Below are positions 19,701 through 27,803 of a DNA stretch of 64,000 nucleotides, piece after piece (position 1 is the first letter of the stretch; every line of letters starts with the position of its first letter). The notes under the pieces were generated by a model. The model saw only the letters and a list, made by a program, of their open reading frames with translations, was not told the DNA's origin and ran no database searches. The stretch covers positions 3,630,001-3,694,000 of the forward strand of contig NZ_CP133548.1 in NCBI RefSeq assembly GCF_031198435.1. The letters are read 5' to 3'. The translations under genes were made by a program, and so were the position numbers. The stretch is from Pleionea litopenaei (GTDB lineage Bacteria; Pseudomonadota; Gammaproteobacteria; Enterobacterales; Kangiellaceae).

Positions 19701-20807
19701 TTAGTCATCTCCATAAACCTGCTGATGCAGTTCTTTGAGTTGCTTAACGAGTGGTGCTCGATCAATATGCCATAGGTTGACGTGACCAACTTTTCGGCCC
19801 GGTCGTAAACTTTTGTTGTACAGGTGAATCTCTAGGTTACCCTGGTTGAGCAATGTTTCATCCACTTCTTTTCCCAATAAGTTCAGCATCGCGGCTTGTG
19901 TTTTAGGTTTGGTCTCTCCAAGAGGGAGTCCACTGATTGCACGAATATGATTTTCAAATTGTGAAGCGATCCCGGCTGATTGAGTCCAATGACCGCTGTT
20001 GTGGACTCGAGGAGCAATTTCATTCACGACCAGTTGATCTCCGACAACAAAAAACTCGATGGAGAGAATACCCACATAATCGAGCTTTTCTAAAATGGTA
20101 TTGGCAATCTTGTCTGCTTGTTGCAGAGTTGACTCACTCGGAACGTCTGCTGGAGCAATAGATGAAACAAGTATACCTTGCCGATGCTCATTTTCAGTGA
20201 GTGGGTAGTAAGCGCATTCGCCGCTGCTTGATCGAGCTGAAATAATCGACACTTCTTTACTAAAGTTCACGAATCCCTCGACCACACACTCAACGTGATC
20301 GGGAATGTCACTGAGAGTCTCTTCAAGTGCTTGGCTATCTCGAATAAGCCACTGCCCCTTTCCATCATAACCTTGCTCACAGGTTTTGATGATGACAGGT
20401 AAGCCTATATGTAACACGGCATCTTTAAGGTTTGCGCGACCGGTTGCTACTTTATACGGAGCGGTTGCGATGCCATGAGCGGCCATAAAATCTTTTTCAC
20501 GCCCACGGTGTTGGCTTACTAAAATGGCGTCGGGATTTGGTGCGACTAAACAGAAGGGTTGCAATGTTTTCAGCAGTTCGACGTCGACATGCTCTCGCTC
20601 GACGGTCACACTGCTGGGTTGCCCAAGAGCATCGAATAACGCTTGGCCGGTGAGCTCTGGTGTTCGTTTAACTACGGTTCCGAGCCGATCAACGCCAGAA
20701 GTGTTCTCGTCGGGCTCTGCTAGAAAAGAAAACGTCGCGCCTAAACGCCATCCGGCGAGGGCCATCATACGGGCCAGTTGCCCGCAACCAATAATGGCTA
20801 GGTGCAT
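19701..20807 (-). CDS. purK: N5-carboxyaminoimidazole ribonucleotide synthase
   Basis: PurK uses ATP and bicarbonate to carboxylate AIR to N5-CAIR in purine synthesis. The protein has the family start [20 protein letters not shown], the ATP-grasp core (PVIIKTCEQGYDGKGQW, VECVVEGFVNFSKEVSII) and the family-typical NEIAPRVHNSGHWT. The start at 20807 is set by TAATG: its ATG overlaps the purE stop by one base, with GGAGGTGA just upstream. A longer reading would add 15 residues that overlap purE. It is the last gene of a four-gene operon that begins with a bicarbonate-transporter module, so substrate supply may be coupled to the enzyme. Confidence 0.96.
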   Translation of the reverse strand: MHLAIIGCGQLARMMALAGWRLGATFSFLAEPDENTSGVDRLGTVVKRTPELTGQALFDALGQPSSVTVEREHVDVELLKTLQPFCLVAPNPDAILVSQHRGREKDFMAAHGIATAPYKVATGRANLKDAVLHIGLPVIIKTCEQGYDGKGQWLIRDSQALEETLSDIPDHVECVVEGFVNFSKEVSIISARSSSGECAYYPLTENEHRQGILVSSIAPADVPSESTLQQADKIANTILEKLDYVGILSIEFFVVGDQLVVNEIAPRVHNSGHWTQSAGIASQFENHIRAISGLPLGETKPKTQAAMLNLLGKEVDETLLNQGNLEIHLYNKSLRPGRKVGHVNLWHIDRAPLVKQLKELHQQVYGDD

Positions 20808-21289
20808 TACTTCACCTCCGTCGCAACGCTGTCGGTTTGATCTTTGCGCCATTGCTGCAAGCGCTTAGTGAGTTCAGCGTCTTCTAAAGCTAACATTTGA
20901 GTAGCAATAAGACCGGCGTTGTAGGCACCTGCCCCACCAACTGCTTGGCAAGCCACGGCGACACCACGAGGCATTTGCACCATAGACATTAAACTGTCCA
21001 TGCCTTTGAAGTGCTTGCTTGGTACTGGTACCGCAACAACGGGTAAGTGAGTCATTGCAGCCGCCATGCCCGCTAAATGAGCAGAGCCACCAGCGCCGGC
21101 AATAATGACCTTTATTCCGCGTTCGTGAGCTGTCGAGGCAAACTCGTATAAGCGCTCTGGTGTGCGATGTGCAGAAACGACTTTGGCTTCATAAGGCACA
21201 CCTAACTGTTCCAAAACTTTGGTTGCCTCTTCCATCACCGGCCAGTCCGATTGAGAACCCATGATAATGCTGACTAAAGGTTTGTTCAT
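20807..21289 (-). CDS. purE: N5-CAIR mutase, class I PurE
   Basis: PurE converts the PurK product N5-CAIR to CAIR. The 160-residue protein has the class I hallmarks [31 protein letters not shown] and [15 protein letters not shown], the last part of the family's substrate loop. An AGGT site precedes its ATG. It follows the SbtA-like gene with only 23 bases between and overlaps purK by one base, so all are probably on one mRNA. Confidence 0.96.
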   Translation of the reverse strand: MNKPLVSIIMGSQSDWPVMEEATKVLEQLGVPYEAKVVSAHRTPERLYEFASTAHERGIKVIIAGAGGSAHLAGMAAAMTHLPVVAVPVPSKHFKGMDSLMSMVQMPRGVAVACQAVGGAGAYNAGLIATQMLALEDAELTKRLQQWRKDQTDSVATEVK

Positions 21290-21312
21290 ATTTATTACCT
21301 GTTAAATTTCAA

Positions 21313-22245
21313 CTAAGCAAACAGCTTTACAACCAACGCAATGTATAACGGAATCCCTACCAATACATTGAAAGGGAAGGTTATGGTTAGCGATGATGTA
21401 ATCGACAAACTCTGATTGGCACTCGGTAAAGCAACTGCCATCGCAGCCGGTACCGCGATGTAAGATGCACTGGCACCGAGGGTAGCGAACAAAATAGTTC
21501 CGCCAACCGAGAGTTCCAGTAACTGCGAAAATAAGGTGCCTAGTGTAGCACCAATTAATGGCATTACCACGCCAAAGCTTGCAATAAATGAACCGTATTC
21601 CTTTAATAGGTTGATTCTCGACGTCGACACCCGACCCATCTCGAGTAAAAATAGGGCGAGTACGCCATAAAATAGATTACCGAAAAAGGGCATTAACTTT
21701 TGTGTTTGCTCACCTGATAACCAACCAATAAGTAAAGCACCGACGAGCAAGAGCACGCCTTGATTAAGGAAGATTTCATGCAGGGTCTTTTTTACGTTTA
21801 ATGCCTGATCATTGTCACGTGCTAGCCATAAGCCGACCGCAATGGCCGGTATTTCTAACAGTGCGACGAAGAGTGGAAAGTAAGGTTCATATTCGATACC
21901 TCTCGCCTCAATGATGGCGAGTGCAACCGCAAAAGTCGCGATACTTACCGAGCCATAGTGGGCAGCAATCGACGCAGAGTCGGTTCGCGACAAACCGCCA
22001 AAACGACGTAACAGTGGAAAAGCAATAAAAGGTAAAAAAGCGCCGAAAACAATAGTAAGTACTGACTGCCAAAGTAATTTTTCGTCACCATATTGGCTAA
22101 GCGCGATACCGCCTTTAAGGCCAATAGCGACCAGTAAAAATAAGGTTAAGCTTTGATACAAACCTGCGGGCATTTTAATGGGAGCCTTACAGATTTGCGC
22201 GAGCGCGCCTAAGAGAAAAAAGGCCGCAACAACATCAATATGCAT
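21313..22245 (-). CDS. SbtA-like sodium-dependent bicarbonate permease
   Basis: This is a 310-residue multipass membrane protein of the sodium-dependent bicarbonate transport family (SbtA, DUF897). Visible family features are the N-terminal DVVAAFFLLGALAQICKAPIKMP, LTLFLLVAIGLKGG, TDSASIAAHYGSVS and the C-terminal half-repeat ILFATLGASASYIAVPAAM. About ten helices fit the SbtA fold. In cyanobacteria SbtA is a high-affinity Na/bicarbonate symporter. Here its ATG overlaps the stop of a small 2-TM gene by one base (TAATG) and it is followed 23 bp later by purE-purK. No SbtB-type PII gene is present in the window. Confidence 0.9.
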   Translation of the reverse strand: MHIDVVAAFFLLGALAQICKAPIKMPAGLYQSLTLFLLVAIGLKGGIALSQYGDEKLLWQSVLTIVFGAFLPFIAFPLLRRFGGLSRTDSASIAAHYGSVSIATFAVALAIIEARGIEYEPYFPLFVALLEIPAIAVGLWLARDNDQALNVKKTLHEIFLNQGVLLLVGALLIGWLSGEQTQKLMPFFGNLFYGVLALFLLEMGRVSTSRINLLKEYGSFIASFGVVMPLIGATLGTLFSQLLELSVGGTILFATLGASASYIAVPAAMAVALPSANQSLSITSSLTITFPFNVLVGIPLYIALVVKLFA

Positions 22246-22499
22246 TAGCTCAACCCCCCAATACGTTGCGTCGCTGAAGCTTTTTCTGACTTTTTGTTAT
22301 TCCTCGACTTTAGGTAATCGACAGCGGTGATTGCGGTGAGTAAGCCTGCGGTCAATATAAGACCCCAGCCGGGGAGCTCAAAATAAAGCGCCGTTGTGCC
22401 TAAGACCGCTAGTAAAATGGCACTGACGATTTGAAACGCAGGGGACTGTGCAGAACCTTCGTTTGAAAGAACAGCGTGTTCGGAGTTTTCGTTCGACAT
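22245..22499 (-). CDS. Small two-helix membrane protein co-transcribed with the bicarbonate permease
   Basis: The 84-residue protein has a polar N-terminus (about 1-22), two hydrophobic helices (about 24-44 and 47-64) and a basic, Lys-rich tail. It is the first gene of the operon and its stop codon overlaps the permease start, which argues for stoichiometric production. I do not recognise a family. It could be an accessory or regulatory subunit of the permease, in the place where cyanobacteria use SbtB, but that is inference. Confidence 0.75.
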   Translation of the reverse strand: MSNENSEHAVLSNEGSAQSPAFQIVSAILLAVLGTTALYFELPGWGLILTAGLLTAITAVDYLKSRNNKKSEKASATQRIGGLS

Positions 22500-22563
22500 A
22501 ACAACCTCCAGTAGTTTTAGGGCGGAGTGAAAAATTCGGGCGCCATTATCATGATTTTTGTAT

Positions 22564-22612
22564 ATAGATAAAAATAGATGTTTTTGATATTCTACATAGA
22601 TAAAAATCTATG
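22564..22612. promoter_or_regulatory. LysR operator region with two identical boxes
   Basis: The 12-mer ATAGATAAAAAT occurs at 22564-22575 and again at 22596-22607, start to start 32 bp, about three helical turns. The second copy is part of a perfect palindrome, CATAGAT-AAAA-ATCTATG (22595-22612), containing T-N11-A. It lies between the LysR gene and the divergent bicarbonate operon, the classic place for LysR recognition and activation sites. Confidence 0.65.
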
Positions 22613-22623
22613 GGGTAAAAAGG

Positions 22624-23553
22624 ATGGCTCGCTTACATGCCAAAATAGGTACTTTTAGGCAGCTAGAAATCTTATTAGCTGTTTACCAAGAAGGGTCAAT
22701 TACAGCAGCCTCGAAAGCATTATTTTTAACCCAGCCGACCGTTTCTATGCAGCTCAAAAAGCTTTCTGATGCGGTTGGTGCTCCATTATATGACCAGGTC
22801 GGACGAAAACTAATTTTTACCGATGCGGGTTTAGAGGTGGTCTCTGCTGCTCGTGAAATATTGAGTCGACTTGAACACTTAGAAATGAAGCTCAATGATT
22901 TACAAGGTTTGAAAACAGGGACTTTGCGTTTAGCCGTGGTGAATACGGCGCAGTATTTTATTCCTCATTTGCTTGGCGAATTTTTGCACCATTACCCCAA
23001 TGTTGACGTCGAGTTTAGCGTTGGGAATCGGCAGCAAGTGATTGATCGATTGAACGCTGCTGAAGATGACTTTTATGTGTTCAGTCATCCGCCACAAGAT
23101 CGAGATTTGGCGTTGCATGAGTTTTTGCCGAATCCGTTAGTGGCTATTGTTCCGCAACAGAATCCTTTGGCAAAACTTAAGTCAGTGACCCTCGAGAATT
23201 TAATGGAGCAGCCGTTCTTGATTCGAGAGCAAGGCTCTGGAACACGCTTTGCCGTAGAAAAACATTTGAACGATGCGGGCGTTGAGCCAAAGGTCAAGAT
23301 GACGGTAGCCAGTAATGAAGCGATAAAACATGCCGTTATGTCGGGTTTGGGTGTGACCATTTTATCCAGTCACACACTCGCGTTTGGTGGAAATACGGGC
23401 CTAGCCAAACTCACGGTTGAGGGGTTGCCAATTAAAACACAGTGGTATCTCGCCAGCCTTAAGTCGAAACAACCTTCGTTATTAGCACAAACCTTTTTAC
23501 GGTTTGTGTCAGAGTTTGGCCGAGACAGCATGCTAGCACAAATGAACTTATAA
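22624..23553 (+). CDS. LysR-family regulator, CbbR/CmpR-like
   Basis: The 309-residue protein has the LysR winged helix at about 10-70 (FRQLEILLAVYQEGSITAASKALFLTQPTVSMQLKKL) and a substrate-binding domain at about 95-300. The sequence style (TQPTVSMQLKKLSDAVG, LRLAVVNTAQYFIPHLLGEF, NPLVAIVPQQNPLA) matches the CbbR/RbcR/CmpR branch that controls carbon fixation and bicarbonate uptake. It is divergent from the SbtA-like operon with 124 bp between, so this is its probable target. The effector is unknown. Confidence 0.9.
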   Translation: MARLHAKIGTFRQLEILLAVYQEGSITAASKALFLTQPTVSMQLKKLSDAVGAPLYDQVGRKLIFTDAGLEVVSAAREILSRLEHLEMKLNDLQGLKTGTLRLAVVNTAQYFIPHLLGEFLHHYPNVDVEFSVGNRQQVIDRLNAAEDDFYVFSHPPQDRDLALHEFLPNPLVAIVPQQNPLAKLKSVTLENLMEQPFLIREQGSGTRFAVEKHLNDAGVEPKVKMTVASNEAIKHAVMSGLGVTILSSHTLAFGGNTGLAKLTVEGLPIKTQWYLASLKSKQPSLLAQTFLRFVSEFGRDSMLAQMNL

Positions 23554-23709
23554 CCGGCTTAGTGCAGCTCGATGGCGGCTAGAGCATGGGTAATTTAACC
23601 AGTCAAACGCGATTGTACTAGTATACCGAGTTTGAGATAATTTACGTCAGGCTTCCATTGGGAAACTAGAGAAAGCCGCTATTACTTAATATCGAAAGGA
23701 ATATGTTTT

Positions 23710-24492
23710 ATGACTAACCCGTATCAAAGCTCGGATTCTATCAATAGTCCCCAAGGGACAACTGCCTGCCGCGGCTGTGGAAAAGAGTTACACGTGACTG
23801 CAACAACTTGCCCAAATTGTGGCGCTTCACAGCGTTCTCGCGGTTACAAAAGTAAAGGTGTTGCTGCGCTGCTGGCGTTCTTTTTTGGTGGATTAGGTAT
23901 TCACCGATTTTACTTAGGTCAGTGGTGGGGGATCTTTTACCTTCTATTCATCTGGACTTGGATTCCAGGACTTATCAGTTTAATTGAGACCATTGTTTTC
24001 TTAGCGACTGATCGAGTTAAGTGGGATCAAAAGCATAATGAAGGGAAGCCTGCGGGACCTGGAGAAGGAGCCGGTGTCGGCATTGTCGTTGGTATTGTTG
24101 TTGGTTTGTTTGTGATGATAGCAATGATAGGCATTTTGGCTGCCATCGCCATCCCTGCCTACCAAGACTACACTTATCGTTCTAAAGTGGCTCAGGCGAT
24201 GAGTGAGATCACTCCTATTAAGAGTGACTATGTTGCCTATTTAAATGAGCGACAACAAGCACCGCGGAATAATGGTGATCTCGGTTTAGATTCACCACTG
24301 ACTCTTTCCAGTGGGCATAAAGTAACGATTTCAAATGAGTTGATTTTCATTGAGTTTGTTACACCGAAGTCTAATCTAATTGACGGTGAGACCTTGACCT
24401 TTTCTCCTGTTATTAGCGGAAACCAAATTAGTTGGGACTGCACCGGAGGCACACTAGCGAACAAGTATCGTCCGCGACAATGCAGACCCTAA
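23710..24492 (+). CDS. Zinc ribbon - TM2 domain - pilin-like fusion protein
   Basis: The 260-residue protein joins three parts. Residues 20-37 form a zinc ribbon (Cys20, Cys23, Cys34, Cys37). About 48-105 form a TM2 domain with KGVAALLAFFFGGLGIHRFYLGQ. About 123-165 form a hydrophobic helix ending IGILAAIAIPAYQDYTYRSKV, almost identical to the N-terminal helix of type IV pilins, followed by a pilin-like globular region (to 260) with a C-terminal Cys pair. The prepilin peptidase site (G-FTLIE) is missing, so it is not expected to be assembled as a normal pilin. A good AAGGA precedes the ATG. The function is unknown. Confidence 0.85.
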   Translation: MTNPYQSSDSINSPQGTTACRGCGKELHVTATTCPNCGASQRSRGYKSKGVAALLAFFFGGLGIHRFYLGQWWGIFYLLFIWTWIPGLISLIETIVFLATDRVKWDQKHNEGKPAGPGEGAGVGIVVGIVVGLFVMIAMIGILAAIAIPAYQDYTYRSKVAQAMSEITPIKSDYVAYLNERQQAPRNNGDLGLDSPLTLSSGHKVTISNELIFIEFVTPKSNLIDGETLTFSPVISGNQISWDCTGGTLANKYRPRQCRP

Positions 24493-24510
24493 CCTTAAGT
24501 GATGTAAAAG

Positions 24511-24540
24511 AAAACGGCGACCAAGTTCGCCGTTTTTTTT
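24511..24540 (+). terminator. Rho-independent terminator
   Basis: The stem AACGGCGA/TCGCCGTT with a 6-base loop is followed by eight Ts. It ends the TM2-pilin gene and lies between convergent genes. Confidence 0.9.
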
Positions 24541-24553
24541 GCTTTGCGAAAAG

Positions 24554-25291
24554 CTAAACCGCTGCTCGGATACGTTGATGATAGAGTTCTAAATAATAAG
24601 GCATTGCTTCGTCAGCTAATGCTTTTAGTGATTTCGATAAATTAGGAAAATCGACATTCTCGGGCGATGCAAATTCAGTCGACTTCTCAACATTGTGGTA
24701 CCAGTGTTTTGCCCAAACGCCATCACTGGTTCTTTTACCTGAAGGCCATCGCAGCATATTTTCATCAAATTCAATGCCAATGATTTTGCACACTTGGCTA
24801 AGAATCTGCTTTGGATTCTCAAGCACATCAGCCGCATCAATGATGGGTATTGATTTCGTACTGACCTTGCATAGCTTTTGATATAACTGATGTTGTCGCA
24901 GAATACCGATGTTTTGTTGAGTCACACTGGGCATCGCTTTGGCATAGGAGGCGATTACCCGGCGTGGGTCGCGAATCAAAAAAATATGCTGCAGTTGGCT
25001 GGCCCAATTGAGATCAACCTCTGACAAAATATGGTGGGTCATATGTTTTTGATAAAAAATTGGCGTCGAAACCGACTTGGTTGACAGCATTTCTCCGACT
25101 TGATTCCAGTCATTTGATTGGCTCGCTAAGATTTCATCGAAGCAGGGATGCCGCAGCTGTGTGTGTTTTAAATAACAGGCATAAAATGGCTCATCGACCA
25201 CACTCGTGTCGTTGCGATTTTCCCAACTTCTCATCATGGCGGTACTGATATTTCTTGGTCCAGACCACATGGCAATTCGCAGAGTACTCAT
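24554..25291 (-). CDS. Sulfotransferase-like P-loop protein
   Basis: The 245-residue protein opens LRIAMWSGPRNISTAMMRSW, the PAPS-binding P-loop of a sulfotransferase-like family, and has the second conserved element HIFLIRDPRRVIASYAKAM (3'-phosphate-binding loop). This subgroup is often misnamed branched-chain aminotransferase because it sits next to such genes. Here it follows a class IV aminotransferase with a 17-base gap on the same strand, so the two are very likely co-transcribed. The acceptor is unknown and could be an amino-alcohol or keto-acid derived product. Confidence 0.82.
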   Translation of the reverse strand: MSTLRIAMWSGPRNISTAMMRSWENRNDTSVVDEPFYACYLKHTQLRHPCFDEILASQSNDWNQVGEMLSTKSVSTPIFYQKHMTHHILSEVDLNWASQLQHIFLIRDPRRVIASYAKAMPSVTQQNIGILRQHQLYQKLCKVSTKSIPIIDAADVLENPKQILSQVCKIIGIEFDENMLRWPSGKRTSDGVWAKHWYHNVEKSTEFASPENVDFPNLSKSLKALADEAMPYYLELYHQRIRAAV

Positions 25292-25308
25292 GCAAAAGAC
25301 ACTCCCGT

Positions 25309-26205
25309 TTACTCAGATTCAATCAGTTGATGATAGAGTTCATTTAATTGGTTGACCATCGGCCCTCGTTCTCCTTGACCAATCGTTCGACCATCAACAC
25401 TGATCACTGGCGACAGTCCCGCGAAGGTGCCCGTGCAAAAAGCTTCATCTGCACTGTATACATCGGTTAACGAAAAGTTTTTTTGCAACACCGGAATATT
25501 ATTTTGAATGCAGGCTTTGATCACATTGCTGCGAGTTATACCTCCAAGACAATAGTCACCCGTAGAGGTCCATACTTCATTGCCTCGAACGATAAAAAAA
25601 TGCGTTGAGTTGCAGGTAGACACAAACCCATGCGGATCGAGCATTAAGGCTTCATCTGCACCCGCTTTGGTTGCTTGAATGCAAGCAAAAATACAATTGA
25701 GTTTGGAGTGAGAATTTAGTTTTGGATCTTGTACATCAGGATAACCTCGTCGCACGTGAGTGGTGAACAAGCGCAAGCCATTTGAGGCAATCGAATGTTT
25801 ATATTCAGGAATAATTACGATGGTAGCCGGGCTAATGGTTACTCTCGGATCTTGATAAGGCGTTGCCTTGGTGCCGCGGGTAACCATCAATCGGATATGG
25901 ACTCCATCGGTCATTTCATTGGCTTTGAGTGTTGCATAAATTCGATCGGCTAACGCCTGCTGAGATAAACCTATGTTCATATCCAATGCTTTTGCACCAC
26001 CATAAAGGCGATCCAAATGTTGTTGCAAAAAGGCAATTTTACCTTTGTGCAATCGCAATCCTTCCCAAACACCGTCGCCGAGAATAAAACCGCTATCGAA
26101 GACACTTATTTTAGCGTCTTCTCGTGCAAAAAGTTCGCCGTTAATACTTATTTTAATTTGTGCATTGCGAGGATCATCTTGATATGTGTGAGCGCCATAG
26201 CCCAT
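25309..26205 (-). CDS. Class IV aminotransferase (branched-chain/D-amino acid type)
   Basis: This is a PLP enzyme of fold type IV, about 298 residues. Visible features are ISVFDSGFILGDGVWEGLRLHKG at the N-terminal domain, VHIRLMVTRG, the PLP-lysine in LNSHSKLNCI, the ALMLDPHGFVSTCNSTHFFIV element and LGGITRSNVI for phosphate binding. The ATG at 26205 has GGAG at good spacing; the upstream TTG overlaps that site and is less likely. It should transfer amino groups between an amino acid and a keto acid; branched-chain, D-alanine-like and other substrates cannot be separated by eye. It is divergent from the amino-acid permease. Confidence 0.88.
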   Translation of the reverse strand: MGYGAHTYQDDPRNAQIKISINGELFAREDAKISVFDSGFILGDGVWEGLRLHKGKIAFLQQHLDRLYGGAKALDMNIGLSQQALADRIYATLKANEMTDGVHIRLMVTRGTKATPYQDPRVTISPATIVIIPEYKHSIASNGLRLFTTHVRRGYPDVQDPKLNSHSKLNCIFACIQATKAGADEALMLDPHGFVSTCNSTHFFIVRGNEVWTSTGDYCLGGITRSNVIKACIQNNIPVLQKNFSLTDVYSADEAFCTGTFAGLSPVISVDGRTIGQGERGPMVNQLNELYHQLIESE

Positions 26206-26313
26206 TGCAAACTCCAACGATATTCACCAATCTTGATAATGCAGAGTAAACGTCGACAATACAACACTTGATTTGTCCGTTCGCTCCAAGCACACTGAGA
26301 TAAAGGAGCGATA

Positions 26314-27672
26314 ATGCATAACAATAAAGCCAACCCTAGTCATCGTGACTCTCAAAGATTTGGTGTTGCTATCACCACGTCGTTAGTCATTGGAACCATG
26401 ATCGGTTCTGGAATATTTTTATTACCAGCGTCATTGGCTGAGTTTGGGGCTATTAGTTTAGCGGGTTGGTTGATGGCTGCATTAGGTGCTGTGTGCTTAG
26501 CTTGGGTCTTTGCGAAATTGAGTCATTGGCACCCGGGCCTTGGTGGTCCCTACCATTACACTCGTATCGGAATTGGAGAATTTCCGGCGTTTCTGGTTGC
26601 ATGGGGCTATTGGATTTCTGTTTGGACCGGTAACGCAGCCATTGCGATGGCCGCGGTGTCTTACTGTAAATTACTGATACCCGCGTTGAACGATGCAGCG
26701 ATGTTATCGACGTTACTTGCTTTAAGTTTTGTTTGGCTGTTTACCTTCATCAATATATTGGGTGTTAAAGAAGCTGGCGTCACGCAACTGGTCACAACCT
26801 TGTTAAAAGTTGTCCCTCTTATAATATTTGCTATTGCTGGATTTTGGTATGTCGACTGGAGCCATTTGACGAAGGAAGTAACAGAGACCGCGACCACTTC
26901 GAATATGATCATTGCCGCTGCTGCTCTCTGGCTATGGGCTTTTTTAGGCATTGAGTCAGCGAGTATACCGGCAGACAATATTAAAGAACCTCAACAAACG
27001 ATTCCACGAGCGACCATGCTCGGAGTCGCCATTGTTGCGGTCATTTATGTGTTGGGCACAATAGTTGTCATGGGCGTATTGCCTGCGATGGATTTGGCGC
27101 AATCCAACGGTCCTTTTGCCGATGCGGCGCGTTCATTATGGGGAAGCTGGGCAGGTTTAGCCATGACCTTTGTTGCACTGGTCTCAACACTTGGCGCGTT
27201 AAATGGCTTAATTTTGCTCGGTGGACAAATGCCTATGGCTGCGGCAAAAGATCAATTATTTCCGCACTGGTTTGCTCAGCAGAATAATCGCGGCGCTCCA
27301 ACGTTGGGAATTATTATCTCTTCGGTGTTGACGTCTCTTTTGTTATTGACCACTGCGAGTAAAAATTTACTCGGTGTATTTAATTTTGCGATTTTGCTTT
27401 CAACAACGTCGATATTAGTGCCTTATATTTTTTGTTCTGCCGCTGCCTTTCGTTTTCAAAGTCGACAGTCGGATAATTTAAAGGCTTTATCGTTAGCGAT
27501 AATTATCATTGCTTTTCTGTTTTCGCTATGGGCATTGGCAGGCGCTGGCCAAGAGGCTGTGTATTGGGGATTTATATTGATGATGTTAGGCGTACCTGTA
27601 TACACTTGGTTGAAAATGAATACGGATCGAAAGAATGATTCAAACCTATCGATCGAGACACGCAAAGAATGA
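26314..27672 (+). CDS. APC-family amino acid permease
   Basis: The 452-residue protein has about twelve membrane helices and the APC signature near the N-terminus (TSLVIGTMIGSGIFLLPASLAEFG), with GLGGPYHYTRIGIGEFPAF and WLWAFLGIESASIPADNIKEPQQTIPRA further on. It resembles the YjeH/arginine-ornithine antiporter group. It probably imports or exchanges a cationic or neutral amino acid. Neighbours are a class IV aminotransferase (divergent) and a dimethylarginine-hydrolase-like enzyme (downstream), which suggests arginine-derived or methylated amino acids. Confidence 0.88.
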   Translation: MHNNKANPSHRDSQRFGVAITTSLVIGTMIGSGIFLLPASLAEFGAISLAGWLMAALGAVCLAWVFAKLSHWHPGLGGPYHYTRIGIGEFPAFLVAWGYWISVWTGNAAIAMAAVSYCKLLIPALNDAAMLSTLLALSFVWLFTFINILGVKEAGVTQLVTTLLKVVPLIIFAIAGFWYVDWSHLTKEVTETATTSNMIIAAAALWLWAFLGIESASIPADNIKEPQQTIPRATMLGVAIVAVIYVLGTIVVMGVLPAMDLAQSNGPFADAARSLWGSWAGLAMTFVALVSTLGALNGLILLGGQMPMAAAKDQLFPHWFAQQNNRGAPTLGIIISSVLTSLLLLTTASKNLLGVFNFAILLSTTSILVPYIFCSAAAFRFQSRQSDNLKALSLAIIIIAFLFSLWALAGAGQEAVYWGFILMMLGVPVYTWLKMNTDRKNDSNLSIETRKE

Positions 27673-27689
27673 TGTAACAGGAAAGACGT

Positions 27690-27731
27690 GAACGGAATGA
27701 TCTGAATTGAATGATCTGAACGGAATGACGC
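27690..27731. repeat. 14-bp tandem repeat, three copies
   Basis: Units of 14 bases start at 27690, 27704 and 27718, each of the form GAAYKGAATGAYST. They lie between the permease stop and the hydrolase start, the only gap in this part of the cluster. Confidence 0.8.
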
Positions 27732-27803
27732 AAGTTTAATAAAGGTATTCAATTTAATGTTGATAGTAATCTGTAAGAGTTTTGATAGGAGTTCTTAAGA
27801 GTG

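Noticed and set aside
24554-25291. Annotation of the P-loop protein as a branched-chain aminotransferase
   Set aside because: It has PAPS-type sulfotransferase motifs and no PLP-binding lysine; the true aminotransferase is the adjacent gene.
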